Assembly (NCBI GenBank): GCA_002393815.1
Contig: DGUB01000099.1
Span: 1-59,472, forward strand
From: Ruminococcus sp. UBA4321
GTDB lineage: Bacteria > Bacillota > Clostridia > Oscillospirales > Ruminococcaceae
Reading direction: 5' to 3'
DNA length: 59,472 nt
The notes under the pieces are model-generated. The model was not told the origin of the DNA, made no database searches, and was given only the letters and a program-made list of their open reading frames with translations. A program made the position numbers and the translations under genes. How positions within the stretch are numbered: the stretch's first letter is position 1; every line of letters begins with the position of its first letter. Below, piece after piece: positions 42,971 through 51,542 of the stretch.

Positions 42971-43862
42971 CTTGATTTTCCTGATTTTCGGTTTCCTGTT
43001 CATAAGGGCGGACATAGGGAATCTGTGTGCTTCCGTCATCGTCTACAGTCAGGTAAGGTTCCCATTTCCGGAAGAGTTCCGGCGTGACATGTTCCGCGAG
43101 TGTAATTTCGAGGATGTTATAGAAAATATGAATATCCCTGTCCCGGAGTGTCAGAATTTCATCTGCAAGAGTTTCATCGCAGTCCGGCAGAAGAAGCAGT
43201 TCTTCTTTGGAAGCCGTATTCAGATTGATTGACGGAATTTCCGGGAGAATGCTTTCTTCGGGTGGTTCAGTAAGTTCGGTTTCCGGAATTTCGGGAACTT
43301 CTGTTTCCGGTTCTTCTGGTTCGGGAAGGGAATACTCTGTTTCCAGATAGAGATACGGCAAAATCAGCGCGTACTTGTATTCGCCGATGCCAGGAATTTC
43401 CAGAAGCTGCTGACGGTTCAGAAATCCGCCGTTTGCCTCTCGGTAATCAATAATATTCTGAGCCGTGACTTCGCCGATTTCCGGCAGAGCGCATAATTCT
43501 TCCAGAGTGGCGCGGTTCAGTTCGAGAGGAAATTGAATTTCTGTGGTTTCCGGCAATGTTTCGGGAATTTCCGTTACAGATTCGCTTGCTGTTCCGGATT
43601 CTGTTTCTGGCACTGTTTCTGAATTTTCTGTTGCAGATTCTGAAAGTGCGGATTCTGTTTCCGGAACGGGAGCCGGCTTTTCGGTTTCCGATATTTCCGC
43701 TGTTTCGGAGATTTCAAGTATTTCTGTGCTTTCTGTTTCACAGTAATGTGCATAAGGCTGTACAGTTTCCAGACGATTCAGCCGGATATGCCTTTGATGC
43801 AGACAGAAACTTGTCACCGCCGCGCCGTATGCCGCAAAAAGCAAAAGTTTCCGGAAGTTCAT
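42957..43862 (-). CDS. membrane-anchored protein with two ComEA-type helix-hairpin-helix domains (301 aa)
   Basis: One N-terminal membrane segment (about 5-20), a Glu/Thr/Ser-rich spacer (41-110), a first HhH domain at 115-170 (LNRATLEELCALPEIGEVTA, EIPGIGEYK), a second acidic spacer, and a second HhH-like domain at 212-268 (NLNTASKEELLLLPDCDETLA). ComEA-type HhH domains bind double-stranded DNA at the cell surface in transformation. Two copies in one protein, next to comF, suggest a DNA-uptake role, but the second domain lacks the GIG loop and may not bind DNA. Start overlaps mreB stop by 1 nt. Confidence 0.78.
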   Translation of the reverse strand: MNFRKLLLFAAYGAAVTSFCLHQRHIRLNRLETVQPYAHYCETESTEILEISETAEISETEKPAPVPETESALSESATENSETVPETESGTASESVTEIPETLPETTEIQFPLELNRATLEELCALPEIGEVTAQNIIDYREANGGFLNRQQLLEIPGIGEYKYALILPYLYLETEYSLPEPEEPETEVPEIPETELTEPPEESILPEIPSINLNTASKEELLLLPDCDETLADEILTLRDRDIHIFYNILEITLAEHVTPELFRKWEPYLTVDDDGSTQIPYVRPYEQETENQENQENQD

Positions 43863-44881
43863 CAGCGGTATTTATAGATAGTCACGCCCTCAAAACCATC
43901 CAGAAGATTGTTGATTTTCTGGAATGCCATGCCCGTGCCTTTCGCGACGCAGTGCATGGTATCTCTGGCGAGGACACAGTTGACGTTCAGGGTTCTGTGA
44001 ATGAGTTCGCGCAGACCGCCGAGCAGTGCGCCGCCGCCGGTCAGCAGAATGCCGTTTTCGTGAATATCGCCGACCAGTTCCGGCGGCGTTTCCTCCAGAA
44101 CTTTCTTGATGGCTTCCATAATGCCGAAAATTTCGTCTTCTATTGCGTCGAAGAGTTCCATTTCGCTGAGTTCGACAATATCCGGCAGACCGCGGAGAAT
44201 ATTTCTGCCCTTGACCGGCATAGTGACTTCCGCACTGGGGTCGTAAAGATTGGTAAGTGTTTTCTTGACCTGTTCGGCGGTCTGTTCGCCAATCAGGAGT
44301 TTATAGCGGTTCATCATATATTTGATAATGGCTTTGTCAATCTGATTTCCGGCATTCTTGACCGAATGGGAAGTGACAATGCCGTTCATGGAGACAATGG
44401 CGACATCTGTCGTACCGCCGCCGATATCGACAACCATATGACCTTTCGCACGTCCGATATTGATGCCTGCGCCGAGCATGGCGGCAATCGGCTCATCAAT
44501 CAGATAGGCTTTCCGGCAGCCGGCACTCATAACGGCATCGCCGACAGCACGTTTTTCCAAATCGGTAATAAATGCCGGAACACAGATGATAATTCTCGGC
44601 TTGACAAGCTGATGACCGCATATTTTCTGAAGAAATTCGCGAATCATGCACTGTGTCAGCAGGTCATCGGAAATCACGCCGTCTGCAATCGGGTGTACGA
44701 CATCAATATAAGCCGGATTCTTGCCTATCATCTGATAGGCCTCTTTGCCGACGGCGAGAATGCGCTGTGTGCATTTATTATAGGCAATCACGGACGGTTC
44801 CGAGAGAACAACGCCTTTTTTGCCGTAAGTCATGACAAGATTGGCTGTGCCTAAGTCGATACCGATATCCGGGGTACTCAT
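43862..44881 (-). CDS. MreB/Mbl-family rod-shape actin homologue (339 aa)
   Basis: Actin-fold ATPase with phosphate-1 GIDLGTANLVM, phosphate-2 VVDIGGGTTDVA, adenosine motif ILLTGGGALLGG. MreB filaments steer peptidoglycan synthesis along the side wall. It overlaps comF by 4 nt (ATGA) and the HhH gene by 1 nt. No mreC/mreD follows, so it resembles the stand-alone Mbl/MreBH type rather than the mreBCD operon copy; I cannot say which paralogue. Confidence 0.93.
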   Translation of the reverse strand: MSTPDIGIDLGTANLVMTYGKKGVVLSEPSVIAYNKCTQRILAVGKEAYQMIGKNPAYIDVVHPIADGVISDDLLTQCMIREFLQKICGHQLVKPRIIICVPAFITDLEKRAVGDAVMSAGCRKAYLIDEPIAAMLGAGINIGRAKGHMVVDIGGGTTDVAIVSMNGIVTSHSVKNAGNQIDKAIIKYMMNRYKLLIGEQTAEQVKKTLTNLYDPSAEVTMPVKGRNILRGLPDIVELSEMELFDAIEDEIFGIMEAIKKVLEETPPELVGDIHENGILLTGGGALLGGLRELIHRTLNVNCVLARDTMHCVAKGTGMAFQKINNLLDGFEGVTIYKYR

Positions 44882-45615
44882 AGAAGTGATTCCTCCTTGT
44901 GTTTTGTAGTCTCTTTCTGTTCCGGGGGCGAGGTGGAAGATGCGGCGGCGGCAGTCACAAACGCCGCGCCTTTGAATTTCAGCAGTTCTGCACAGCGGTT
45001 CATGGTGCTGCCTGTTGTCAGGACATCATCACACAGAATAATCCGCATGTTTTCGAGGGAAACTTCACGAATGCCGAAGCTTCCGACATTTTTCGCGCGT
45101 TCCTGAGCAGAAGTCAGCGTATGCTGTTCTGCGGCGGATTTTTCTTTATACAGCACATCTTCACGATAGGGAAGATGCAGAAGTTCCGCGAGTTCCCGTG
45201 CAATCAAGCCGGCTTGGTTATAGCCTCTCTGTTTCTGTTTTGCTTTGTGCATGGGAACGGGCATGACATAATCCGTTTCCTGAACCTGATAATAGCTTCC
45301 GTGCCGGAGACGCTCTGCAAGAATCCGCGCTGTAAAATAAGCGAAATTGGTATTTTTCGATTCTTTGAGCGCAAGGACTGCCGGAGCGGATTCCTTGTCA
45401 TAGCGGCAGGCGACAACGGCTCTGTCATAAGCTAATTTCCGGTACTGACACATGCAGTTTGTTTTTCCGCATTTCTGACAGTAGTCATTCTGTGACAGCA
45501 GCATTTTTTCGGCGCAGGCATCACAGACGGTTTCTTCCGGATGCAGAATTATGCCGCACCGCGGACAGACATTCGGATAAAAGAAATCAAGTATCTTCCG
45601 TGTTGTCTGATGCAA
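44878..45615 (-). CDS. ComF family phosphoribosyltransferase-like protein (245 aa)
   Basis: Start is TTG at 45615, 10 nt after GGAAAGGAG. N-terminal zinc-ribbon Cys pairs (CPRCG at 17-21, CDAC at 31-34, CQKCG at 46-50, CMC at 54-56) are followed by a PRTase domain with PRPP loop ILCDDVLTTGST (193-204). ComF proteins help transformation by acting on incoming single-stranded DNA with the helicase ComFA, which is absent here. It overlaps recD2 by 29 nt. Confidence 0.88.
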   Translation of the reverse strand: MHQTTRKILDFFYPNVCPRCGIILHPEETVCDACAEKMLLSQNDYCQKCGKTNCMCQYRKLAYDRAVVACRYDKESAPAVLALKESKNTNFAYFTARILAERLRHGSYYQVQETDYVMPVPMHKAKQKQRGYNQAGLIARELAELLHLPYREDVLYKEKSAAEQHTLTSAQERAKNVGSFGIREVSLENMRIILCDDVLTTGSTMNRCAELLKFKGAAFVTAAAASSTSPPEQKETTKHKEESLL

Positions 45616-47821
45616 GAACAGCCAGCTCCTTTCCGAGCATATATTTCAGGCAGGAATAACGGAAGTTCCGCTGTACACTTCTGACCATTTCCCGGATTTT
45701 ATCGGGCGTGCCGATGAGAATCAGCATTTTTTTGGCTCTTGTCACGGCAGTGTAGAACAAGTTCCGGTAAGTGAGATTTTTGAGTCTGCCGAGTACTGGC
45801 ATGATGACAATATCGAATTCACTGCCCTGACTTTTATGGACAGTAATGGCATAGGCAAGGTCAAGCTGTTCCATCATGGTGAGGGGATAGACGGTTTTTC
45901 TGCCGTCGAAGTCGATGACGGCTTCTCCCTGCTGGCGGTTGACGGAAAGAATTGTGCCGATGTCGCCGTTAAAAATCCCTTTTCCGGTTTCGTCGTCTTT
46001 CACCCATGTAATATCATAATTATTTTTGGTCTGCATGACCTTGTCACCGGGGCGGAATTCGTAAACCTGAGATTTTACCTGTGGTTTCTGTGCATCCGGG
46101 GGATTCAGTCTTGCCTGGAGAGCCTTGTTGATTTCCACCGTTCCCAGAATGCCGATTTTTGTCGGACAGATAATCTGGATATCTTTTACAGGCGAACAGG
46201 AATAGGCTTTCGGCAGACGGCGGCAAGCGAGGTCGGTCAGCAGGTCGGCGGCTTCCTGAAAATCTTCCCGGAAGAAGAAAAAGAAATCGTTATCTTTCCG
46301 GGACAAATCCGGAAGTCTGCCACTGACAATTCTGTGAGCATTTGTGACAATCAGGCTTTTCTGTGCCTGACGGAAGATTTCTTTCAGGGTGATGACGGTC
46401 ATGCACTGGCTTTCCAGAAGATGCTGGAGCAGATTTCCGGCACCGACGGAAGGCAGCTGGTCAGAGTCGCCGACGAGTATCAGCTTGCAGTCCGTCCGCA
46501 GCGCACGGAGCAGACTGGAGAATAACAGTACATCTACCATAGACATTTCATCAATGATGACGACATCGCAGGAAAGCGGATTTTCTTCATCGTGAACGAA
46601 CTTTTGCAGACCGGAAGCATCGAACTGGACTTCCAGCAGTCTGTGAATGGTCTTTGCCGGATAGCCTGTCAGGTCGGAAATGCGTTTGGCGGCTCGTCCG
46701 GTCGGTGCGGCAATCAGAACTTCCTGCTTCTGTTTCTGGAAACAGGAGATAATGGCATTGAGTGTGGTGGTTTTACCGGTGCCGGGACCTCCTGTCAGAA
46801 TCAGCATTCCTTCTGTCAGAGCGGAAAGAATCGCTTGTTTCTGGAGTGCGGCATAAGTCATGCCGGAATGCTGTTCGGCTTCGGCAATCATGGCTTCATA
46901 GCCGGACTGATTTTGCTGCTGCTGACAGCGGTGCAGAATGCCGATACGCCGGGCAATATACTGTTCTGCATAGAAATATTCCGGAAGATAGACAAATTCG
47001 CGTTCTTCTTTCAGATATTCTATAATAATTTCTTCTTCCAGGGTTTTCTGATAAGTTTCATAGAAAACAGATTCATTGATTTCCAGAAAGCTGACAGCAG
47101 TTTTCGCCAGTCTGTCGAGCGGCAGACAGGTATGTCCGTCATTGGAAGCGTTATGCCGGAGAACATGTACAATTCCGGCAGAAACCCTGCAATAGGCATC
47201 TTTCGGAATATGCAGGTCATGCGCATAATTCTCCACATCGCGGAAATCCATGCCGACAGTTTCATGACAGAGCAGATATGGATTTTTCTCGACCGTTTCG
47301 CGGCAGTCAGTACCCCACAGCCGGAAGGCACGCATTGCATATTTAGGCTTGATTCCGTAATTGTCAAAATAAGAAATCACGCTTTTCAGAGCGAAAATAT
47401 GTTTTGTTTCCTTGGCGATTTCGTCGCATTTGCTTTGCGTCATGCCGCGGAGTTCCATCAGCCTTTCCGGCTGATGTTCGATAATGTTCAGCGTATCATC
47501 CCCGAACGCCTTCACGATTTTGGAAGCCAGTGACTTCCCGATGCCCTTGATTGCTCCGGAACTTAAATAGCGTTCAATATCTGCCGCAGTCGATGGCAGT
47601 TTCCGTTCACAGGCTTCTGCCTGAAACTGCATTCCATAGCGCGGGTGCGGTGCATACTGTCCCCATAAGGAGAGGACTTCGCCCTCATCTGCTTCCCCGA
47701 TTTCGCCCGTGACGGTAATCAGTTCACTGCCGGTATTCAGTTCTAATACCAGATAGCCGTTTGATTCGTTCCGGAATGTAACATGCTCCACAGTGCCTTC
47801 AATATGCTGATTTTCATTCAT
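45587..47821 (-). CDS. recD2: RecD2-type SF1B DNA helicase (744 aa)
   Basis: ATG at 47821 (MNENQHIEGTVEHV) follows AAGGGGA by 8 nt. N-terminal OB-like segment, tandem HhH (about 75-140, IKGIGKSLASKIV), Walker A GGPGTGKTTT (K350), Walker B DEMSMVD, QxxIxxPTK and a C-terminal UvrD-like domain with TVHKSQGSEFD and FYTAVTRAKK. It unwinds 5'-3' and acts without RecBC in replication-fork repair. Confidence 0.95.
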   Translation of the reverse strand: MNENQHIEGTVEHVTFRNESNGYLVLELNTGSELITVTGEIGEADEGEVLSLWGQYAPHPRYGMQFQAEACERKLPSTAADIERYLSSGAIKGIGKSLASKIVKAFGDDTLNIIEHQPERLMELRGMTQSKCDEIAKETKHIFALKSVISYFDNYGIKPKYAMRAFRLWGTDCRETVEKNPYLLCHETVGMDFRDVENYAHDLHIPKDAYCRVSAGIVHVLRHNASNDGHTCLPLDRLAKTAVSFLEINESVFYETYQKTLEEEIIIEYLKEEREFVYLPEYFYAEQYIARRIGILHRCQQQQNQSGYEAMIAEAEQHSGMTYAALQKQAILSALTEGMLILTGGPGTGKTTTLNAIISCFQKQKQEVLIAAPTGRAAKRISDLTGYPAKTIHRLLEVQFDASGLQKFVHDEENPLSCDVVIIDEMSMVDVLLFSSLLRALRTDCKLILVGDSDQLPSVGAGNLLQHLLESQCMTVITLKEIFRQAQKSLIVTNAHRIVSGRLPDLSRKDNDFFFFFREDFQEAADLLTDLACRRLPKAYSCSPVKDIQIICPTKIGILGTVEINKALQARLNPPDAQKPQVKSQVYEFRPGDKVMQTKNNYDITWVKDDETGKGIFNGDIGTILSVNRQQGEAVIDFDGRKTVYPLTMMEQLDLAYAITVHKSQGSEFDIVIMPVLGRLKNLTYRNLFYTAVTRAKKMLILIGTPDKIREMVRSVQRNFRYSCLKYMLGKELAVLASDNTEDT

Positions 47822-47867
47822 ATACAAAATCCCCTTCCTGTATCTTGAAAGATAAACATACTCTTAT

Positions 47868-47896
47868 ATTATACAGTATTTTCAGGAAAATTGCAA
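47868..47896 (-). promoter_or_regulatory. promoter of the recD2-comF-mreB-HhH operon
   Basis: Minus strand: -35 TTGCAA (47891-47896), 17-bp spacer, -10 TATAAT (47868-47873). Unlike most promoters here it lacks the TGn extension at the usual place. Confidence 0.75.
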
Positions 47897-48050
47897 CAGT
47901 TTTTACAAGATTTCTGAAAATTTCAGCCATGCTTCCAGAAGTGAAAAATAGCCGGATTCAGAACTAAAATTCTTTTATATTTTATGCAGACAGCACAAAA
48001 ATAAGAAAAATAAATTTTTTTTGTTCAGGCTATGGAAAAAAAATTGAATC

Positions 48051-48061
48051 TATGCTATAAT
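48051..48061 (+). promoter_or_regulatory. promoter (extended -10) of the PHP-to-mraY gene run
   Basis: TATGCTATAAT ending at 48061; the hexamer 17 bp upstream (TGGAAA, 48033-48038) is a weak -35. Transcription should begin near 48068. Confidence 0.65.
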
Positions 48062-48068
48062 GTAATTA

Positions 48069-48081
48069 TGCGGATTCCGCA
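48069..48081 (+). repeat. palindrome at the transcription start of the PHP operon
   Basis: TGCGGA-T-TCCGCA, a perfect 13-bp palindrome starting at about +1. In RNA it can form a 5-bp hairpin at the 5' end; in DNA it could be an operator. Confidence 0.55.
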
Positions 48082-48099
48082 CAGAAAGAGGGGATATTC

Positions 48100-48942
48100 T
48101 TGATTCTGACCGATTGTCATACACATACGGAAATTTCACCGGACAGCGAAGCAAAGCTTTCCGACATGTGCCGGAAGGCGCAGGAACTCGGCTTGCAGGC
48201 GTATGCCGTCACAGACCATATTGAATTATGCAGATATTATCCGCAGGGATATTATCAGACACAGCCGCGTAATGAGGAGGACTTCTTCGATTATGCCGCC
48301 CGGTGGGAACAGTCCATGAAACAGAATTCGCTTGCAAAAGAACTGCTTTCCGGAACGCTGCACTTTATCAGCGGTATCGAACTGGGCGAACCGAATGCGG
48401 ATTTTTCTCTTGCAGAAAGTCTGTATCAGGACAAGCGACTGGATTTCGTCATTGCTTCTTTACATGAACTGCCGGAGAAACTGGATTTCTATTTTCTGGA
48501 CTATCAGCAGGAAGAGCCTGACAGGCTTCTGGAGGAATATTTTTCCATTCTGCTGGAAATCAGCCGGAAAGACTGTTTTGATGTCCTCGGACATGTGACC
48601 TATCCGCTGCGGTATATCGCCGGAGATGCCGGAATTCCCGTCAATATGGAACAATACCGGGATAGGATTGCAGAATGTTTCCGGAATGTCATCCGGAACG
48701 GAAAAGGCATTGAACTGAATACTTCCGGCTATCGGCAGAAATACGGAAAGCCTTTCCCGGATGAGGAATTATTGAAGTTATACCGGGATTTGGGCGGAAA
48801 AATTCTGACCCTCGGTTCGGATGCCCATAAGCCCGAAGACCTCGGCGGCGGCATCGCACAGGGAACAGAACTCGCACAGTCCTGCGGATTTGACAGAATC
48901 TGTTATTTCTTACGGCATGAGCCGCATTTTATTAAATTATAA
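48100..48942 (+). CDS. HisJ-type histidinol phosphatase, PHP family (280 aa)
   Basis: TTG start at 48100, after AGAGGGGA. Motifs DCHTHTEIS (5-13), VTDHIEL, SGIELGE and a C-terminal GSDAHKPEDLGG show the trinuclear-metal PHP fold of HisJ-type histidinol phosphatases. No other his gene is nearby, so a general phosphoesterase role is possible. The Lrp gene starts 17 nt downstream. Confidence 0.85.
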   Translation: MILTDCHTHTEISPDSEAKLSDMCRKAQELGLQAYAVTDHIELCRYYPQGYYQTQPRNEEDFFDYAARWEQSMKQNSLAKELLSGTLHFISGIELGEPNADFSLAESLYQDKRLDFVIASLHELPEKLDFYFLDYQQEEPDRLLEEYFSILLEISRKDCFDVLGHVTYPLRYIAGDAGIPVNMEQYRDRIAECFRNVIRNGKGIELNTSGYRQKYGKPFPDEELLKLYRDLGGKILTLGSDAHKPEDLGGGIAQGTELAQSCGFDRICYFLRHEPHFIKL

Positions 48943-48959
48943 ACAGGAGGATTTTTATC

Positions 48960-49439
48960 ATGAACGAATTACTGCATTTACTCAAAACCAATGCCCGGCT
49001 GACCAACGCACAGTTAGCGGATATGCTCGGCAAGACAGAACAGGAAATCGCTGACGAAATTCACGCCCTCGAAACCAAAGGCGTGATTCGCGGCTATACG
49101 GCGATTATTAACGAAGAACTTGCCAAAAATACCGAAGTCGAAGCCTTAATCGAACTCAGAGTCACTCCGAAGCGTGACTGCGGCTTTGATGAAATTGCAA
49201 AGACGATTATGATGTATGATGAAGTCGAAACCGTTTCGCTCATGTCCGGGATGTATGACCTTGCACTGACCGTCAAGGGTGAAAGTCTGAAAGAAGTCGC
49301 AATGTTTGTCTCTCAGAGACTTTCCGCGATGGAAGGCGTACTCGCGACAGCAACACATTTTGTTCTGAAGCGTTATAAAGAAAAAGGAATTCTTATCGAA
49401 GAAGAAGAACAGGACGAAAGAAACATGCTGTTTCCGTAA
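48960..49439 (+). CDS. Lrp/AsnC-family transcriptional regulator (159 aa)
   Basis: N-terminal winged HTH (LLHLLKTNARLTNAQLADML) and a C-terminal RAM ligand domain (ALIELRVTPKRDCGFDEIAK, ETVSLMSGMYDLALTVKG). It lies 44 nt upstream of an aminotransferase gene, a pairing common in Clostridia, so it probably responds to an amino acid and controls that gene. SD AGGAGG. Confidence 0.9.
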   Translation: MNELLHLLKTNARLTNAQLADMLGKTEQEIADEIHALETKGVIRGYTAIINEELAKNTEVEALIELRVTPKRDCGFDEIAKTIMMYDEVETVSLMSGMYDLALTVKGESLKEVAMFVSQRLSAMEGVLATATHFVLKRYKEKGILIEEEEQDERNMLFP

Positions 49440-49483
49440 GCAGGATTTCTGAAAACATATACTGAAAGGAGCATGGTTTATCC

Positions 49484-50662
49484 ATGAATTATGAAAATAT
49501 ATTATCCGGCTGTGTGCAGAATATGAAGCCTTCCGGCATCCGGAGATTTTTCGATTTGGCTGCCACGATGGACGATGTCATCAGTCTGGGTGTCGGCGAA
49601 CCGGATTTCTCCACGCCGTGGAGCATCCGCAAAGAAGCTATCGATGTTCTGGAAAAAAAGAAAATTGTTTATACTGCAAATGCCGGACTGGCACAGCTCC
49701 GTGAAGAAGTTGCCGCCTATCTGGAAAAGAAAATTCATGTGAAATACAATCCGGAACATGAAATTGTGATTACTGTCGGCGGTTCGGAAGCGATTGATAT
49801 TGCTGTCCGCGGTGTTGTCAATCCCGGAGATGAAGTGCTGATTATCGAGCCGAGCTTTGTCTGCTATGCACCGATTGTCCAGATGGCTGGTGGCGTTCCC
49901 GTTCCGATTGCCACAAAACAGCAGAATCATTTCAAGCTGACCGCGCAGGAACTCCGGGAGAAAATCACGGAGAAAACAAAATTATTGGTTCTGCCGTTCC
50001 CGAACAATCCGACTGGTGCGATTATGACGCGCGAAGACCTCGAACCGATTGCAGAAGTCCTCAGAGATACGGATATTATGGTATTGTCAGATGAAATCTA
50101 TTCTGAAATGACCTACGGCAGAAAGCACTGTTCCATTACAGAACTTGACGGAATGCAGGAAAGAACGATTCTCGTCAACGGTTTTTCCAAAGCGTTCGCC
50201 ATGACCGGCTGGAGATTAGGCTATCTGTGCGCCCCGGAACCTGTGGCAAGACAGCTTGTGAAAATTCATCAGTATATCATCATGAGTTCTCCGACCGTCA
50301 GCCAGTATGCCGCTATCACGGCTCTGAAAGAATGTGAACATGATGTGGAACGCATGGTAAAAGAATATAATATCCGCCGCAGATATTTAGTAGAAGCATT
50401 CAACAGAATCGGCATGACTTGTTTTTCGCCGGAGGGTGCATTCTATGTCTTTCCGAGCATTCAGTGTACAGGCATGACAAGTGAAGAATTCTGTGAAAAG
50501 CTTCTGGAAGAAGAACGCGTTGCCGTTGTTCCGGGAAATGCGTTCGGTGAAAGCGGTGAAGGTTTCGTCCGCGTTTCCTATGCCTATTCGCTCCGCCATC
50601 TGATGGAAGCTGTCAGCAGAATCACGCGCTTTCTGGAAAAGCATGGAGGAAATCATGAATAA
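49484..50662 (+). CDS. PLP-dependent class I/II aminotransferase (392 aa)
   Basis: SD GAAAGGAG. Fold type I with substrate loop LGVGEPDFSTPW, VTVGGSEAIDIA, FPNNPTGAIM, LSDEIYSEMTY and the PLP lysine in VNGFSKAFAMTGWRLG (K236). It resembles the Lrp-linked aromatic or branched-chain aminotransferases of Firmicutes (PatA/AraT-like). Amino acid specificity cannot be read. Its last 8 nt overlap ispE. Confidence 0.9.
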   Translation: MNYENILSGCVQNMKPSGIRRFFDLAATMDDVISLGVGEPDFSTPWSIRKEAIDVLEKKKIVYTANAGLAQLREEVAAYLEKKIHVKYNPEHEIVITVGGSEAIDIAVRGVVNPGDEVLIIEPSFVCYAPIVQMAGGVPVPIATKQQNHFKLTAQELREKITEKTKLLVLPFPNNPTGAIMTREDLEPIAEVLRDTDIMVLSDEIYSEMTYGRKHCSITELDGMQERTILVNGFSKAFAMTGWRLGYLCAPEPVARQLVKIHQYIIMSSPTVSQYAAITALKECEHDVERMVKEYNIRRRYLVEAFNRIGMTCFSPEGAFYVFPSIQCTGMTSEEFCEKLLEEERVAVVPGNAFGESGEGFVRVSYAYSLRHLMEAVSRITRFLEKHGGNHE

Positions 50663-51527
50663 AAGCATGAAACTGCTCTGTGCAGCGAAAATCAATCTGT
50701 CTCTGGATGTCACCGGAAAACGTCCTGATAATTATCATACACTGGACAGCATTTTTCAGACCGTTTCTGTATATGATAGATTAGAAGTCTGTCTGACAGA
50801 GGAAACAGGCATTATTCTGGAATGTGACAATCCGGCTGTACCATGCAACGAGAAGAATCTTGCTTATCGTGCGGCGGAAGCGTTCTTGAAAGAATCCGGT
50901 ATTTCTGCCGGTGTGCGGATTCGTCTGGAAAAACACATTCCGTCCGGTGCAGGCATGGGCGGCGGCAGTGCTGATGCCGCAGGTGTGTTATACGCGCTGA
51001 ATCTTCTGACAGGAGAAACATATTCCAATCCGGAACTCCGGGAAATCGGCGTGAAACTCGGTGCGGATGTGCCGTTTCTGCTGCTCGGCGGAACGGCAAG
51101 AGCGCAGGGAATCGGTGAAGTTCTGACTTCTCTGAAACCTCTGCCGGAAATTCCGCTTGTGATTCTGAAAGGAACAGAAGGTATTTCCACTCCGGCGGCA
51201 TACAAGGCGATTGATGCGCTTGAAAATCCGGTGCATCCCGATACAGAAGCCATGCTCCGCGCCGTCGAAACACAAAATATCAGTTTATTAGCCAAAAGCT
51301 GTGCCAATCTGTTTGAAGCTGTGACAGAATGTGAAGATGTCACCAGAGCAGAAAAAAAACTTCTGGAATACGGCGCGGAATGCGCTGTCATGACCGGAAG
51401 CGGCGCGGCAGTATTCGGTATTTTCAAAAATCCGCAGACAGCTCAGGCTTGTGCCGAAGCTCTGAAACAGGAATTCACATTTGTACAGGCATGTCATACC
51501 ACAGGGCAAGCCTTTCTGACAGAATAA
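50655..51527 (+). CDS. ispE: 4-diphosphocytidyl-2-C-methyl-D-erythritol kinase (290 aa)
   Basis: ATG at 50655 with GGAGGAAATC upstream. GHMP kinase motifs: AKINLSLDVTGKRPDNYH (11-28), IPSGAGMGGGSADAAG (95-110), GADVPFLLLGGTARAQGIG and a late VMTGSGAAVFG. It phosphorylates CDP-ME in the MEP isoprenoid pathway, which feeds undecaprenyl phosphate, the lipid carrier used by MraY encoded two genes on. Confidence 0.95.
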   Translation: MNKSMKLLCAAKINLSLDVTGKRPDNYHTLDSIFQTVSVYDRLEVCLTEETGIILECDNPAVPCNEKNLAYRAAEAFLKESGISAGVRIRLEKHIPSGAGMGGGSADAAGVLYALNLLTGETYSNPELREIGVKLGADVPFLLLGGTARAQGIGEVLTSLKPLPEIPLVILKGTEGISTPAAYKAIDALENPVHPDTEAMLRAVETQNISLLAKSCANLFEAVTECEDVTRAEKKLLEYGAECAVMTGSGAAVFGIFKNPQTAQACAEALKQEFTFVQACHTTGQAFLTE

Positions 51528-51542
51528 CAGGGAGGACAGCAT

